Positions 36,735-44,925 of a DNA stretch of 64,000 nucleotides are shown piece by piece. The stretch's first letter is position 1; each line of letters begins with the position of its first letter. Under the pieces are notes generated by a model. It was not told the origin of the DNA. It worked only from the letters and a program-made list of their open reading frames with translations, and did not search any database. The translations under genes and the position numbers were made by a program. Origin of the DNA: Brevibacterium mcbrellneri ATCC 49030 (GTDB lineage: Bacteria > Actinomycetota > Actinomycetes > Actinomycetales > Brevibacteriaceae); NCBI RefSeq assembly GCF_000178455.1, contig NZ_ADNU01000032.1, forward strand, positions 24,168 to 88,167, read 5' to 3'.

Positions 36735-36769
36735 TATAATGCCTGGTCACGCATGATATGAACACATAT
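36735..36769. promoter_or_regulatory. Promoter-like box and palindrome between rpmJ and the CobW-like gene
   Basis: A perfect TATAAT lies at 36735-36740, 77 bp before the CobW-like start, without an obvious -35. ATATG-AACA-CATAT (36756-36769) is a small inverted repeat just downstream and could be an operator. It does not match the TGAAAATGATTTTCA-type Zur consensus, so Zur control is not shown by the sequence. Confidence 0.4.
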
Positions 36770-36817
36770 TTATTGAGCTCTTAGTGCCAGCCAAAGAGTC
36801 CCGCTAAGATCCTCGCC

Positions 36818-37816
36818 ATGACTCTTCTCCCAGTCGTAGCCGTCGTGGGTCGATCACCAGACGCCCGCTACCTCACCGCCACCGACATCGCCCACAACCT
36901 CGGATACCGGTACAGCCCAATCGGATCCGCCGACCCCGTCACAGCCGGCTCGCGACTTATCGACTCACTCCCGGAACTGGGCACTCACCCCGGAATCGTC
37001 GTCGACTACCCGCACTCGGCGCAGGTGGAAGACATCATCGGCTCCCTTTCGCGACCAGACGTGGAACTACGCGCAGTCGTCGTAGCCGTTGAAGCCCGCG
37101 CACTACTCGACGACCTCGCCAGCGATATTGACGTGCACCACGTCCGCTTCGAACACGGCATGCCACTCGACGACTGCACTCCCGCCTGCCAATGCGCCGC
37201 CGGATGCATCGAATACGCCACCCACATATGCCTAGTAGGGGAGAAACCCTTCGAATGGGAAATGGCCCAAGCGCTGCTGAGCCACCTCAACCCAACTGCA
37301 CGCATCATCTGGAACGACAACGAGTCAATCAGCGCAACCATCCACAGTACCCTGCCCATCAGCCCCGAACTCGCCATGCCCGGGTGGGTGCAACTACTCA
37401 ACTCAAGCCACACGCCACCGTGTACACACCCGCGCGTCACTTCGTTCCTCTACGAAAACCTCCGACCCTTCCACCCAGCCCGGCTCCACAGCGCCTTCGA
37501 CCGCGTCATCACCTCGGGCATGTGCGGAACCGTCATCCGGGTAGCCGGATTCGTCAGGCTCGCCAGCCGCCCCGGCATCACGGGACTATGGAGCAACACT
37601 GGCCCCGCAGTATCCCTAGAACCAGCGGCACGTGACACCCCAGATCAACAACTGGCGTTTGGTCAAGAACTTGGCATCACAGGTGTCGACCTTCACACCG
37701 CAGAACTCCGTGCAGTGCTCGATACCGCCACCCTCACCGACTCCGAACTTCTCGACGGAGTCCAAGCGTGGGAAAACTACACAGATCCGTTCCCTGAATG
37801 GGTACTAGACCACTAA
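36818..37816 (+). CDS. CobW C-terminal-domain protein, Mrf-like
   Basis: The 332-residue member of COG0523. The C-terminal CobW domain is clear: FLYENLRPFHPARLHSAF (about 208-225), then VIRVAGFVRLASRPG and GLWSNTGPAVSLEP. The N-terminal half has the position of the GTPase domain but no Walker A lysine motif (GRSPDARYLT instead) and a shifted cysteine cluster CTPACQCAAGC (about 119-129). Mycobacterial Mrf, encoded with zinc-free ribosomal proteins, is such a protein and promotes ribosome hibernation under zinc depletion. Divergence from the cysteine-free L36 gene supports the same role here. The exact function is inference. Confidence 0.8.
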   Translation: MTLLPVVAVVGRSPDARYLTATDIAHNLGYRYSPIGSADPVTAGSRLIDSLPELGTHPGIVVDYPHSAQVEDIIGSLSRPDVELRAVVVAVEARALLDDLASDIDVHHVRFEHGMPLDDCTPACQCAAGCIEYATHICLVGEKPFEWEMAQALLSHLNPTARIIWNDNESISATIHSTLPISPELAMPGWVQLLNSSHTPPCTHPRVTSFLYENLRPFHPARLHSAFDRVITSGMCGTVIRVAGFVRLASRPGITGLWSNTGPAVSLEPAARDTPDQQLAFGQELGITGVDLHTAELRAVLDTATLTDSELLDGVQAWENYTDPFPEWVLDH

Positions 37817-37899
37817 GCATCACCAGCCAAAGCCCAAGAGAAATATTATGGGTGGAGGAAGTTGCCGGAGCAATGCCTATTCGCTAAACAGGAGAACCC

Positions 37900-38445
37900 A
37901 TGCTCAACCCGATTCAATTGATCTCACACGTAGGCACTCGTTTTCAGACACCTTCCGGCGACCGGTCTATCCGCTTTGGTGATAGCGCTGAGCAGGTGCG
38001 TGAGGTACTGGGGCGGCCCGAAGATGGCTCAACTGACAGCATCCTCTACTTCCACGCTGCATGTACCCAGGTGCACCTTGGCTCGAACGGAGTCGAGTTC
38101 ATGGAATTTGGGACCAACCCTAAGAAGGACGGTGTCGACGTTGAGTGGGAAGGGCACAACCTGTCGCGTATCAACGCTATTGAATGCGCTGAGATGCTCA
38201 TGAAGCTCAACGATGGCGCCAGGATTGACGAATCGGAGGCTCCGGCCAGTTATGCCTTTGAAAAGCTCGGTCTCACCGTATGGCAACCGTATGCTCTCCA
38301 GGATGCATTAGACGGTTTGAGGGAAGCGGAGACCGGTGGGAACGAAGACGAACTGGAACCCCTCAAAGAAGACGTCGACATTGCTGAGTTCTTCGACTCA
38401 GTGGGTATCGGATCTCAGGAGTACATGAAAGGCTATTTCTCGTAG
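37900..38445 (+). CDS. Unknown 181-residue protein, possible BamE-like or immunity fold
   Basis: Family not recognised. The opening IRFGDSAEQVREVLGRPED followed by a predicted beta-strand ladder (SILYFHAACTQVHLG, VEFMEFG) resembles the small alpha-beta domain of BamE-like or some immunity proteins. That is a pattern impression only. The C-terminus is strongly acidic. There is no signal peptide or membrane segment. A good GGAG precedes ATG. It stands alone between the CobW-like gene and the minus-strand DUF1844 gene. Confidence 0.7.
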   Translation: MLNPIQLISHVGTRFQTPSGDRSIRFGDSAEQVREVLGRPEDGSTDSILYFHAACTQVHLGSNGVEFMEFGTNPKKDGVDVEWEGHNLSRINAIECAEMLMKLNDGARIDESEAPASYAFEKLGLTVWQPYALQDALDGLREAETGGNEDELEPLKEDVDIAEFFDSVGIGSQEYMKGYFS

Positions 38446-38473
38446 GTCGGCGCCACACTAGCTCACCGATGCA

Positions 38474-38875
38474 CTAGCTCACAGGGCCAGTGAACTTCTC
38501 GCCCGGGCCCTTGCCTGGTGCATCCGGAATCGTCGATGCTTCGCGGAACGCCAACTGCAATGAACGCAACCCATCACGTAGCGGGCGCGCATGGTGATCG
38601 CCAACCTCGGTCGAAGCAGCCGTCACCAACCCAGCCAACGCCGTGATCAGCTTGCGCGCCTCATCAAGATCCTGCAGATCCCGCCCACTCGACTCCGGTG
38701 TGTCCTCGGCGAGCCCGCACTTCACAGCAGCTGCACTCATCAAGTGCACCGCGGCAGAAGAAACGATCTCAACCGCCGGCACATCCGCAATGTCGCGTAG
38801 CGCCTGCTGCTCAGCGTCGCTGGTTTGGTCGGCGGGAATGTGGCTATTGTCAAAACTGTGGGTCGTCATGCCCAT
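38474..38875 (-). CDS. DUF1844 family protein
   Basis: Actinobacterial DUF1844 protein of about 133 residues, often found beside infC as here. Family features are VEIVSSAAVHLMSAAAVKCG (about 35-54), DLDEARKLITALAGLV (about 70-86) and a helical C-terminus. ATG 38875 or the in-frame ATG 38869 is preferred over the longer frame from 38941, which would run through the infC leader. No clear ribosome site decides between them. Function is unknown. Confidence 0.83.
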   Translation of the reverse strand: MGMTTHSFDNSHIPADQTSDAEQQALRDIADVPAVEIVSSAAVHLMSAAAVKCGLAEDTPESSGRDLQDLDEARKLITALAGLVTAASTEVGDHHARPLRDGLRSLQLAFREASTIPDAPGKGPGEKFTGPVS

Positions 38876-38919
38876 AATCTTGACATACAAGCCTGCATTT
38901 CTCTTTCTCCCACCAATTC

Positions 38920-39148
38920 GTGTATGCTGGTCCCTGTGCAAAGCGGAGTTTCACTCCCACCTTGGTTATTTACAGTAGCCGGGTTACCACCATTTGAATA
39001 GAAACCGGTCAAGATAGTACAAACTATCTCTCCATCTTTCATGCAAATGGATACGTTCGTGAAAGCGATCATGTGGGCTCCCTTTGTGCAAAGGGGGGCC
39101 TTTTTTTGTGCCCCACTCGTGAACAATCATCTTGAGAAGGAGCAACAC
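38920..39148 (+). promoter_or_regulatory. infC leader region
   Basis: A -10-like TATGCT at 38923-38928 would start a leader of about 210 bases before infC. It contains a small ATAGT-ACAA-ACTAT hairpin, CTTTCA/TGAAAG complementary arms and a terminator-like hairpin (39076-39107). This suggests attenuation of the translation-factor operon; in Bacillus the equivalent operon is controlled by L20 binding its leader. No open reading frame is convincing here. Confidence 0.5.
39076..39107 (+). terminator. Rho-independent terminator/attenuator in the infC leader
   Basis: GGCTCCCTTT (39076-39085) pairs with AAAGGGGGGCC (39090-39100) around a 4-base loop and is followed directly by seven T. It lies 42 bases before the infC start and inside the presumed transcript, so it should act as an attenuator unless melted or bound. 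Confidence 0.75.
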
Positions 39149-39778
39149 ATCAGCGAGCCGCGTATTAACGATCGCATTCGAGTTCCAGAGGTCCGACTCG
39201 TTGGGCCAAATGGAGAACAGGTTGGAATTGTCGCCATCAGAAAGGCACTCGACCTTGCTCGCTCGGCCGATCTGGACCTTGTAGAGGTTGCGCCTCAGGC
39301 CAAGCCACCGGTTGTCAAACTCATGGACTACGGCAAGTTCAAATATGAATCTGCCCAGAAAGCTCGCGAAGCTCGGAAGAATCAAGCCAACATGGCTTTG
39401 AAAGAAATCCGGTTCCGCCTCAAGATCGATGACCACGACTACGAAACCAAGAAGGGCCATGTCAGCCGCTTCCTGTCAGGTGGCGACAAGGTCAAGGTCA
39501 TGATCATGTTCCGCGGACGTGAGCAGTCACGCCCAGAAATGGGTATGAAGCTGCTCAACAAGTTGGCAGACGAAGTCGCAGATTTGGGAACTGTCGAATC
39601 TGCACCGCGTGTCGACGGACGCAACATGGTCATGGTCATCGCGCCGGTCAAGTCAAAGGCCGATGCTAAGGCTGAAAGCCGCCGCGCAACTAAAGGCGCG
39701 AAAGGCACGAAGGCTGAAGTGAAGTCGCGGCGCGAACGCGCAGCTCAGGCTAAAGCCGAAGCACGCGAAGAAGCTTAA
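39149..39778 (+). CDS. infC: Translation initiation factor IF-3, probable ATC start
   Basis: Binds the 30S subunit and checks start codon and initiator tRNA pairing. The conserved protein begins [15 protein letters not shown], and the isoleucine is an ATC placed 6 bases after a perfect AAGGAG. The only upstream in-frame alternatives (GTG 39119, ATG 39041) lack ribosome sites, and the earlier one lies before the leader terminator. E. coli infC starts with AUU and Myxococcus with AUC, which allows IF-3 to discriminate against its own mRNA. The 209-residue product has the normal two domains plus a basic Lys/Ala-rich tail (about 180-209). Confidence 0.93.
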   Translation: MSEPRINDRIRVPEVRLVGPNGEQVGIVAIRKALDLARSADLDLVEVAPQAKPPVVKLMDYGKFKYESAQKAREARKNQANMALKEIRFRLKIDDHDYETKKGHVSRFLSGGDKVKVMIMFRGREQSRPEMGMKLLNKLADEVADLGTVESAPRVDGRNMVMVIAPVKSKADAKAESRRATKGAKGTKAEVKSRRERAAQAKAEAREEA

Positions 39779-39848
39779 AGCTCTCACAGAGCTGAACACA
39801 GGAAGCGACGCTTAAGAGCGTCGATGTGAAACGTAAGGAGACGGCAGA

Positions 39849-40055
39849 ATGCCGAAAATGAAGACCCACAGCGGTACGAAGAAGCGCGTGCGCGTTACGG
39901 GTAGCGGAAAAATCATGCGCGAAGGCGTAGGTAACCGTCACCTCGCTGAACACAAGAGCTCGAAGCGTAAGCGTCAGATCTCCCAGGACCAGGTGCTGGC
40001 TCCGGGTGACGCTGCAAAGGCCAAGAAGCTTCTGGGTAAGTTCAAAGGTCGCTGA
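39849..40055 (+). CDS. rpmI: 50S ribosomal protein L35
   Basis: Ribosomal protein of 68 residues beginning MPKMKTHSGTKKR and rich in Lys/Arg, with the L35 HLAEHKSSKRKR core. AAGGAG lies before ATG. It stands between infC and rplT as in nearly all bacteria. Confidence 0.97.
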   Translation: MPKMKTHSGTKKRVRVTGSGKIMREGVGNRHLAEHKSSKRKRQISQDQVLAPGDAAKAKKLLGKFKGR

Positions 40056-40131
40056 CGCTAACACGCACGTGGGCCAGGCCACGCGCTTAGCTCACCACCG
40101 CTGAATACATTTAGATTTTTAAGGAGTACAC

Positions 40132-40521
40132 GTGGCACGTGTGAAAAGGGCGATTAACGCCAAGAAGAAGCGTCGGGTAATCCTCGAACGCGCAAAGGGA
40201 TACCGCGGTCAGCGCTCACGCCTGTACCGCAAGGCAAAAGAGCAGGTCATCCACTCACTGGTATACAGCTACCGTGACCGTCGCCAGCGCAAGGGTGACT
40301 TCCGCCGCCTCTGGATCCAGCGCATCAACGCTGGTGCCCGCGCAAACGGCATGACCTACAACCGTTTCATCCAGGGCCTCAAGGCTGCACAGGTTGAGGT
40401 TGACCGTCGCATGCTGGCTGAACTGGCAGTGAACGACCCAGCAGTCTTCACCTCGCTGGTCGAGGTTGCAAAGTCGGCTCTCCCAGCTGACGTCAACGCA
40501 CCTAATAACAACGCTGCATAA
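40132..40521 (+). CDS. rplT: 50S ribosomal protein L20
   Basis: Early-assembly 23S rRNA-binding protein of 129 residues. It starts at GTG behind AAGGAG and shows [30 protein letters not shown] and the [16 protein letters not shown] motif. In Bacillus L20 represses its own operon through the leader; the attenuator before infC makes that conceivable here. A strong terminator follows. Confidence 0.97.
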   Translation: MARVKRAINAKKKRRVILERAKGYRGQRSRLYRKAKEQVIHSLVYSYRDRRQRKGDFRRLWIQRINAGARANGMTYNRFIQGLKAAQVEVDRRMLAELAVNDPAVFTSLVEVAKSALPADVNAPNNNAA

Positions 40522-40571
40522 GTAGACGTTGGCCAGGTTGCTGGCTGGGTGCTGATACGCACTAAGTCTGT

Positions 40572-40608
40572 AAAAATCGGGGTGGACTTCGTCCGCCCCG
40601 ATTTTTTT
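40572..40608 (+). terminator. Terminator of infC-rpmI-rplT
   Basis: AAAAATCGGGGTGGAC pairs with GTCCGCCCCGATTTTT (one G-T pair) around TTC and ends in seven T. It lies 50 bp after rplT. Confidence 0.93.
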
Positions 40609-41149
40609 ATGCGGATCTGTGAGAGAGGATCTGCCGCGCAGGGACGTTGTTGTGTTGCTGAGATTGCAGCACTGTTGAGAACCACTGATTTTGAAGGTTT
40701 CATGACGGTGCGCAAGAAAAGTGCGCAACGTCACAGTAGGATTGTCCAGTAGTTGATAGTTCGGGAACGTGTAGCTCAGGCGCCTCGTAGAATACTCATT
40801 CTCGTACGTGACTCATTCAACGGATGTGTGTATAGGACGTTAAGCATGATTGGACTGCCAAAAGCTGAGTGTCACTTTGAGGTGCTTGATGATAGGCGCG
40901 AGTCTCGGCTCGGTGAGGCGGAGCTCTGTCCTGAAGGTCCTGGTATTGTTCACACGCAAAGGTCATCTTCATCTGCATGCCTTTGGGTCTGGTGCTCTGG
41001 CTCAGCGCTGAGTTGTATAGACCGGCCTCTTTCTGCCTCCTCAGTTCCTTTGTCGAATGCCGGGTCGGTCATGGCTGGAGTTTCCGGGAGTGGACAGTGT
41101 CTACAGATGAAAAGCTCGAGCGGCTTCCTCCCGGAATGTCGGATGTGTA
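40609..41149. other. 540-base gap with degraded or small coding frames
   Basis: No standard gene is seen. Protein-like stretches occur in three plus-strand frames. ATG 40845 begins MIGLPKAECHFEVL, a second frame gives VLKVLVLFTRKGHLHLHAFGSG ending near 41010, and a third runs 40977-41150. This pattern suggests a gene broken by frameshifts, or chance. The 137-residue frame from 40753 ends in a Ser/Cys-rich tail that looks like out-of-frame translation. The composition is lower in GC than the ribosomal genes to the left. Confidence 0.35.
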
Positions 41150-41150
41150 A
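40977..41150 (+). CDS. Candidate small ORF coupled to the MFS gene
   Basis: A 57-codon frame begins MPLGLVLWLSAELYRP, has a hydrophobic N-terminal third and ends TVSTDEKLERLPPGMSDV. Its TAA overlaps the MFS start as TAATG, the arrangement of a coupled gene pair. There is only a weak AAGG 12 bases before the ATG. It may be a real small membrane peptide or the surviving 3' end of a larger broken gene. No family is recognised. Confidence 0.35.
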   Translation: MPLGLVLWLSAELYRPASFCLLSSFVECRVGHGWSFREWTVSTDEKLERLPPGMSDV

Positions 41151-42403
41151 TGAGTGCATCGCATAGACATCAGAATCACCACAACGCGTTGGCGTTAAAA
41201 GCATTTTACTGCACTTCAAGTTGTGCCGAATCAATGCAAGGTCTTGCTCTTATATTTTCTGTTTTTTCTGCAACAAAAAGTTCTATCTTAGTAGGCATTG
41301 TCGGTGCAACTGCATATCTACCTGGAGTTATTGCAAGCATTGTGTTCCGGTCTGTTGTTGATCGGAAAGGTACTGAGCGGCACCTATCAATCTCCAATTT
41401 TATATTAGTTGTTGGGTCTCTTGTCCTTCTTCTTAGTCAAGTAATGAGCGCATCGCTAACTGCCTATGTGGCAACAGTGTTATTGGTGCAATCAAGCTTA
41501 AGCATTGTAAAAGCGTTCAATAAAGCGTTTGTGGGGCGCATAATAAGGTTAAAGTTTCCCGGCGTAGAAGGTGCGCTCGTGTTACAGAAATCCACCGCTT
41601 TGGGTATTGTCGGTGGGCTGGTTGGCGCTGGATGTGCAGGGCTGCTCATAGACGTTGTTGGAGTTGTGTGGTGTTTTGCTTTGACATGTGCTCTCTATGG
41701 CCTTTCGTTGTGCTTCGCTAATGTTGCGCTTTCGCATAAGGATTCACGCCATCGATTTGGAGTTCATGATCGTATTAACCGCGGAGTGGATCGCAGCGCT
41801 GCAGAACGAAAAATAGAAACATCGGGTGGAAACTTGTCGCGAATAATGGTGATCGTTTTGATGTTTACCGTTCCAAGTAGCGCGTTCCTTCCGTACATTG
41901 ACACGATGATTGCCCCACTAGCGGACTTGCTAGTCGATGGTTCGACGGCATCCTATCTTTCTGTTCTTTCGGTTTCCGTGTCCGTTGGAGGTGTCGTTGC
42001 GGGGGCATGCCTCAGTTTTGGCGCGGTTTCGTTAGTATCAATCTTGAAATGGTCGTTACCGCTCGCGAGTGTGAGTTGTTTCGCGTTTGTGTTTGTTCGT
42101 TCGCCTTTTATCGCACCAATACTTTTGTTTCTATGCGCATTCTTTGGAACTGTAAATGTGCTTGCAATGCAGGTTTTAACAAACCAAGCACCGACGCCAA
42201 GTCGGGTGGGTAGTTTCACGCTGTTACGTAATGCATTTGCAGGGTTGGCTAAGGCTGGGGCATCGCTTCTGGCTGGAGTGCTCATCTCGGTAAGTGGTGT
42301 AACGCTTGCTTGGAGCGTCGCGGCTTGCTGTCTTCTGCTCGTAGGTGGCTGCTGGTTCTTTGGGGTGAGAGACGATGAGGTTCGAGACGTGTTAGGTAAG
42401 TGA
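41150..42403 (+). CDS. Major facilitator superfamily transporter
   Basis: Membrane transporter of 417 residues with about 12 hydrophobic segments and a central loop (about 200-228, HRFGVHDRINRGVDRSAAE). It shows an MFS-like SVVDRKGTERH loop after the second helix. The substrate is unknown; drug or peptide export is typical for this type. The AT-richer codon use differs sharply from the flanking ribosomal and tRNA-modification genes and suggests horizontal acquisition. It overlaps a broken downstream gene by GTGA and an upstream small frame by TAATG. Confidence 0.85.
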   Translation: MSASHRHQNHHNALALKAFYCTSSCAESMQGLALIFSVFSATKSSILVGIVGATAYLPGVIASIVFRSVVDRKGTERHLSISNFILVVGSLVLLLSQVMSASLTAYVATVLLVQSSLSIVKAFNKAFVGRIIRLKFPGVEGALVLQKSTALGIVGGLVGAGCAGLLIDVVGVVWCFALTCALYGLSLCFANVALSHKDSRHRFGVHDRINRGVDRSAAERKIETSGGNLSRIMVIVLMFTVPSSAFLPYIDTMIAPLADLLVDGSTASYLSVLSVSVSVGGVVAGACLSFGAVSLVSILKWSLPLASVSCFAFVFVRSPFIAPILLFLCAFFGTVNVLAMQVLTNQAPTPSRVGSFTLLRNAFAGLAKAGASLLAGVLISVSGVTLAWSVAACCLLLVGGCWFFGVRDDEVRDVLGK

Positions 42404-42816
42404 TTGAACAAGTTCTGAACGTTTCGCAAGAAAAGATGCATGATTGGTTCTCGACAAAGAGAGAACAAGAGTTGCCGAGTGTGCTTCGTATAGATGTCTC
42501 CTCGTTGCAGTCGATGGTTCGCATGGCGGACACTCACCGCGCGTTTTTTGGCAATCAGGTACTGACCGTCTCGTTAGGGACAGAAAGCTTGCGACGCGCG
42601 GGCGCGCTTACATACACCGTGTAGCTGAGAGCCTCATTTTTGCTTCTGCAGCGGATCTTGAAGGGTGCAAAATCGAAAAATTGAAGCCCATAACGTCGGT
42701 CGAACTGGCAAGACTTGGCGACCACTTATGCTGTGGCTCAGGCCTACCATGAACGGTTCCTAGGGCTGACCGTGTCACAGTTATGGTACGTGCGTTCCAT
42801 TGCTGATTTTGACTGA
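42400..42816 (+). pseudogene. Unknown protein interrupted by two compensating frameshifts
   Basis: GTG 42400 overlaps the MFS stop and opens MIEQVLNVSQEKMHDWFS, continuing to a TAG near 42622. Between about 42600 and 42705 the coding look shifts to another frame (VAESLIFASAADLEGCKIEK). It then returns to the first frame (ATTYAVAQAYHERFLG to SIADFD) and ends at 42816. Two opposite single-base changes would restore one protein of about 138 residues. The family is not recognised. It was probably co-transcribed with the MFS gene. Sequence error remains possible. Confidence 0.5.
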
Positions 42817-42889
42817 ACGCATGGAGAAGCAAACATTCAGTGAATGTTTGGCGCGATTTCTAGGCTGCGACCTTGCTAGGGTTGCTGAC

Positions 42890-43813
42890 ATGTCAGACGC
42901 TGCCCACTCCCATGCTCCCGCCACCAATCTCACCGGCCCGCCACTCACGCCGCAATCCAAGCGCCTACGCGAAGCCGCGAAACTCACCAAACGCTCGTGG
43001 CGCACCAAAATGGGCCGCTTCATCGTCGAAGGCCCCCAAGCTGTTCGCGAAGCACTCACCCACCAAGCCACCAACAAACCTCACCGCGCAACCGTAGGCG
43101 TAGAAGACGGCCAAACCCGCTCCCGCCCAACCGGTGCCATCCTTGACGTGTGGGCCACCTCGGACGCGGCGGAACGCCACCCTGACATCCTCGAACACGC
43201 CCAGGCCGCCAACATCCCCATCCGGGAAGCCACCTCGGCGGCCCTTGCCGAACTCACCGACACCGTGACCTCCCAGGACATCGTCGCCATCGTCGAACAC
43301 ATCGACACCGAACTCCCACAGGCCATCACCAAGGACTCCAAGCTCGTCGTGGTCCTGTCCCAAGTGCGCGACCCCGGCAACGCCGGCACCGTCCTCCGCG
43401 TGGCCGACGCCGCCGGCGCCGACTCTGTCATCTTCACCAACTCTTCCGTCGACGTGTATAACCCCAAGACCGTGCGCGCCACCGCCGGCTCCCTGTTCCA
43501 CCTTCCCGTGGTGACCGGCGTGGGGCTTCCCGAGGTGGTCGAACTCGCCCGCGCCCGCGGACTCCAAGTGTTGGCAGCAGACGCCCACCCACCGGCACAC
43601 GACCTCCACGTCCCCTGGGACACCGGCCTCGACCTGTCACAACCCACCGCCTGGGTATTCGGCAACGAAGCCTGGGGGCTACCGGAAAAAGACCGCAAAC
43701 AAGCAGACTCGGCCGTCGCGATTCCGCTCTACGGCCAGGCCGAAAGCCTCAACCTCGCTACCGCGGCCGCCGTCTGCCTGTACGAATCGGCCCGTAACCA
43801 CAACTACGCCTAG
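42890..43813 (+). CDS. TrmH/SpoU-family RNA 2'-O-methyltransferase
   Basis: SPOUT methyltransferase acting on tRNA or rRNA ribose, 307 residues from ATG 42890; the longer frame is not supported by a ribosome site. Motif 1 is LSQVRDPGNAGTVLRVADA (about 164-182), motif 2 WVFGNEAWGLP and motif 3 IPLYGQAESLNLATAAAVC. The N-terminal substrate-binding part is about 110 residues. In most actinobacteria this gene directly follows rplT; here a 2.3-kb insert separates them. The target nucleotide is not decided. Confidence 0.92.
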   Translation: MSDAAHSHAPATNLTGPPLTPQSKRLREAAKLTKRSWRTKMGRFIVEGPQAVREALTHQATNKPHRATVGVEDGQTRSRPTGAILDVWATSDAAERHPDILEHAQAANIPIREATSAALAELTDTVTSQDIVAIVEHIDTELPQAITKDSKLVVVLSQVRDPGNAGTVLRVADAAGADSVIFTNSSVDVYNPKTVRATAGSLFHLPVVTGVGLPEVVELARARGLQVLAADAHPPAHDLHVPWDTGLDLSQPTAWVFGNEAWGLPEKDRKQADSAVAIPLYGQAESLNLATAAAVCLYESARNHNYA

Positions 43814-43836
43814 CCTGGGCGTTAAGATGGCGTTAG

Positions 43837-44924
<1,088 letters not shown>

Positions 44925-44925
<1 letters not shown>

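Noticed and set aside
36651..36817. A canonical Zur box between rpmJ and the CobW-like gene
   Set aside because: No stretch resembles TGAAAATGATTTTCA closely enough. Only a short ATATG/CATAT palindrome is present.
39041..39148. Longer infC start at ATG 39041
   Set aside because: The 36 extra codons run through a rho-independent hairpin and T tract and include Trp/Cys/Phe-rich sequence absent from IF-3. No ribosome site precedes the ATG.
40753..41166. 137-residue frame with a Ser/Cys-rich C-terminus, considered as a ribosomal-peptide precursor
   Set aside because: No peptide-modifying enzyme is nearby, and another frame over the same bases (ending 41150) looks more protein-like and is coupled to the MFS gene.
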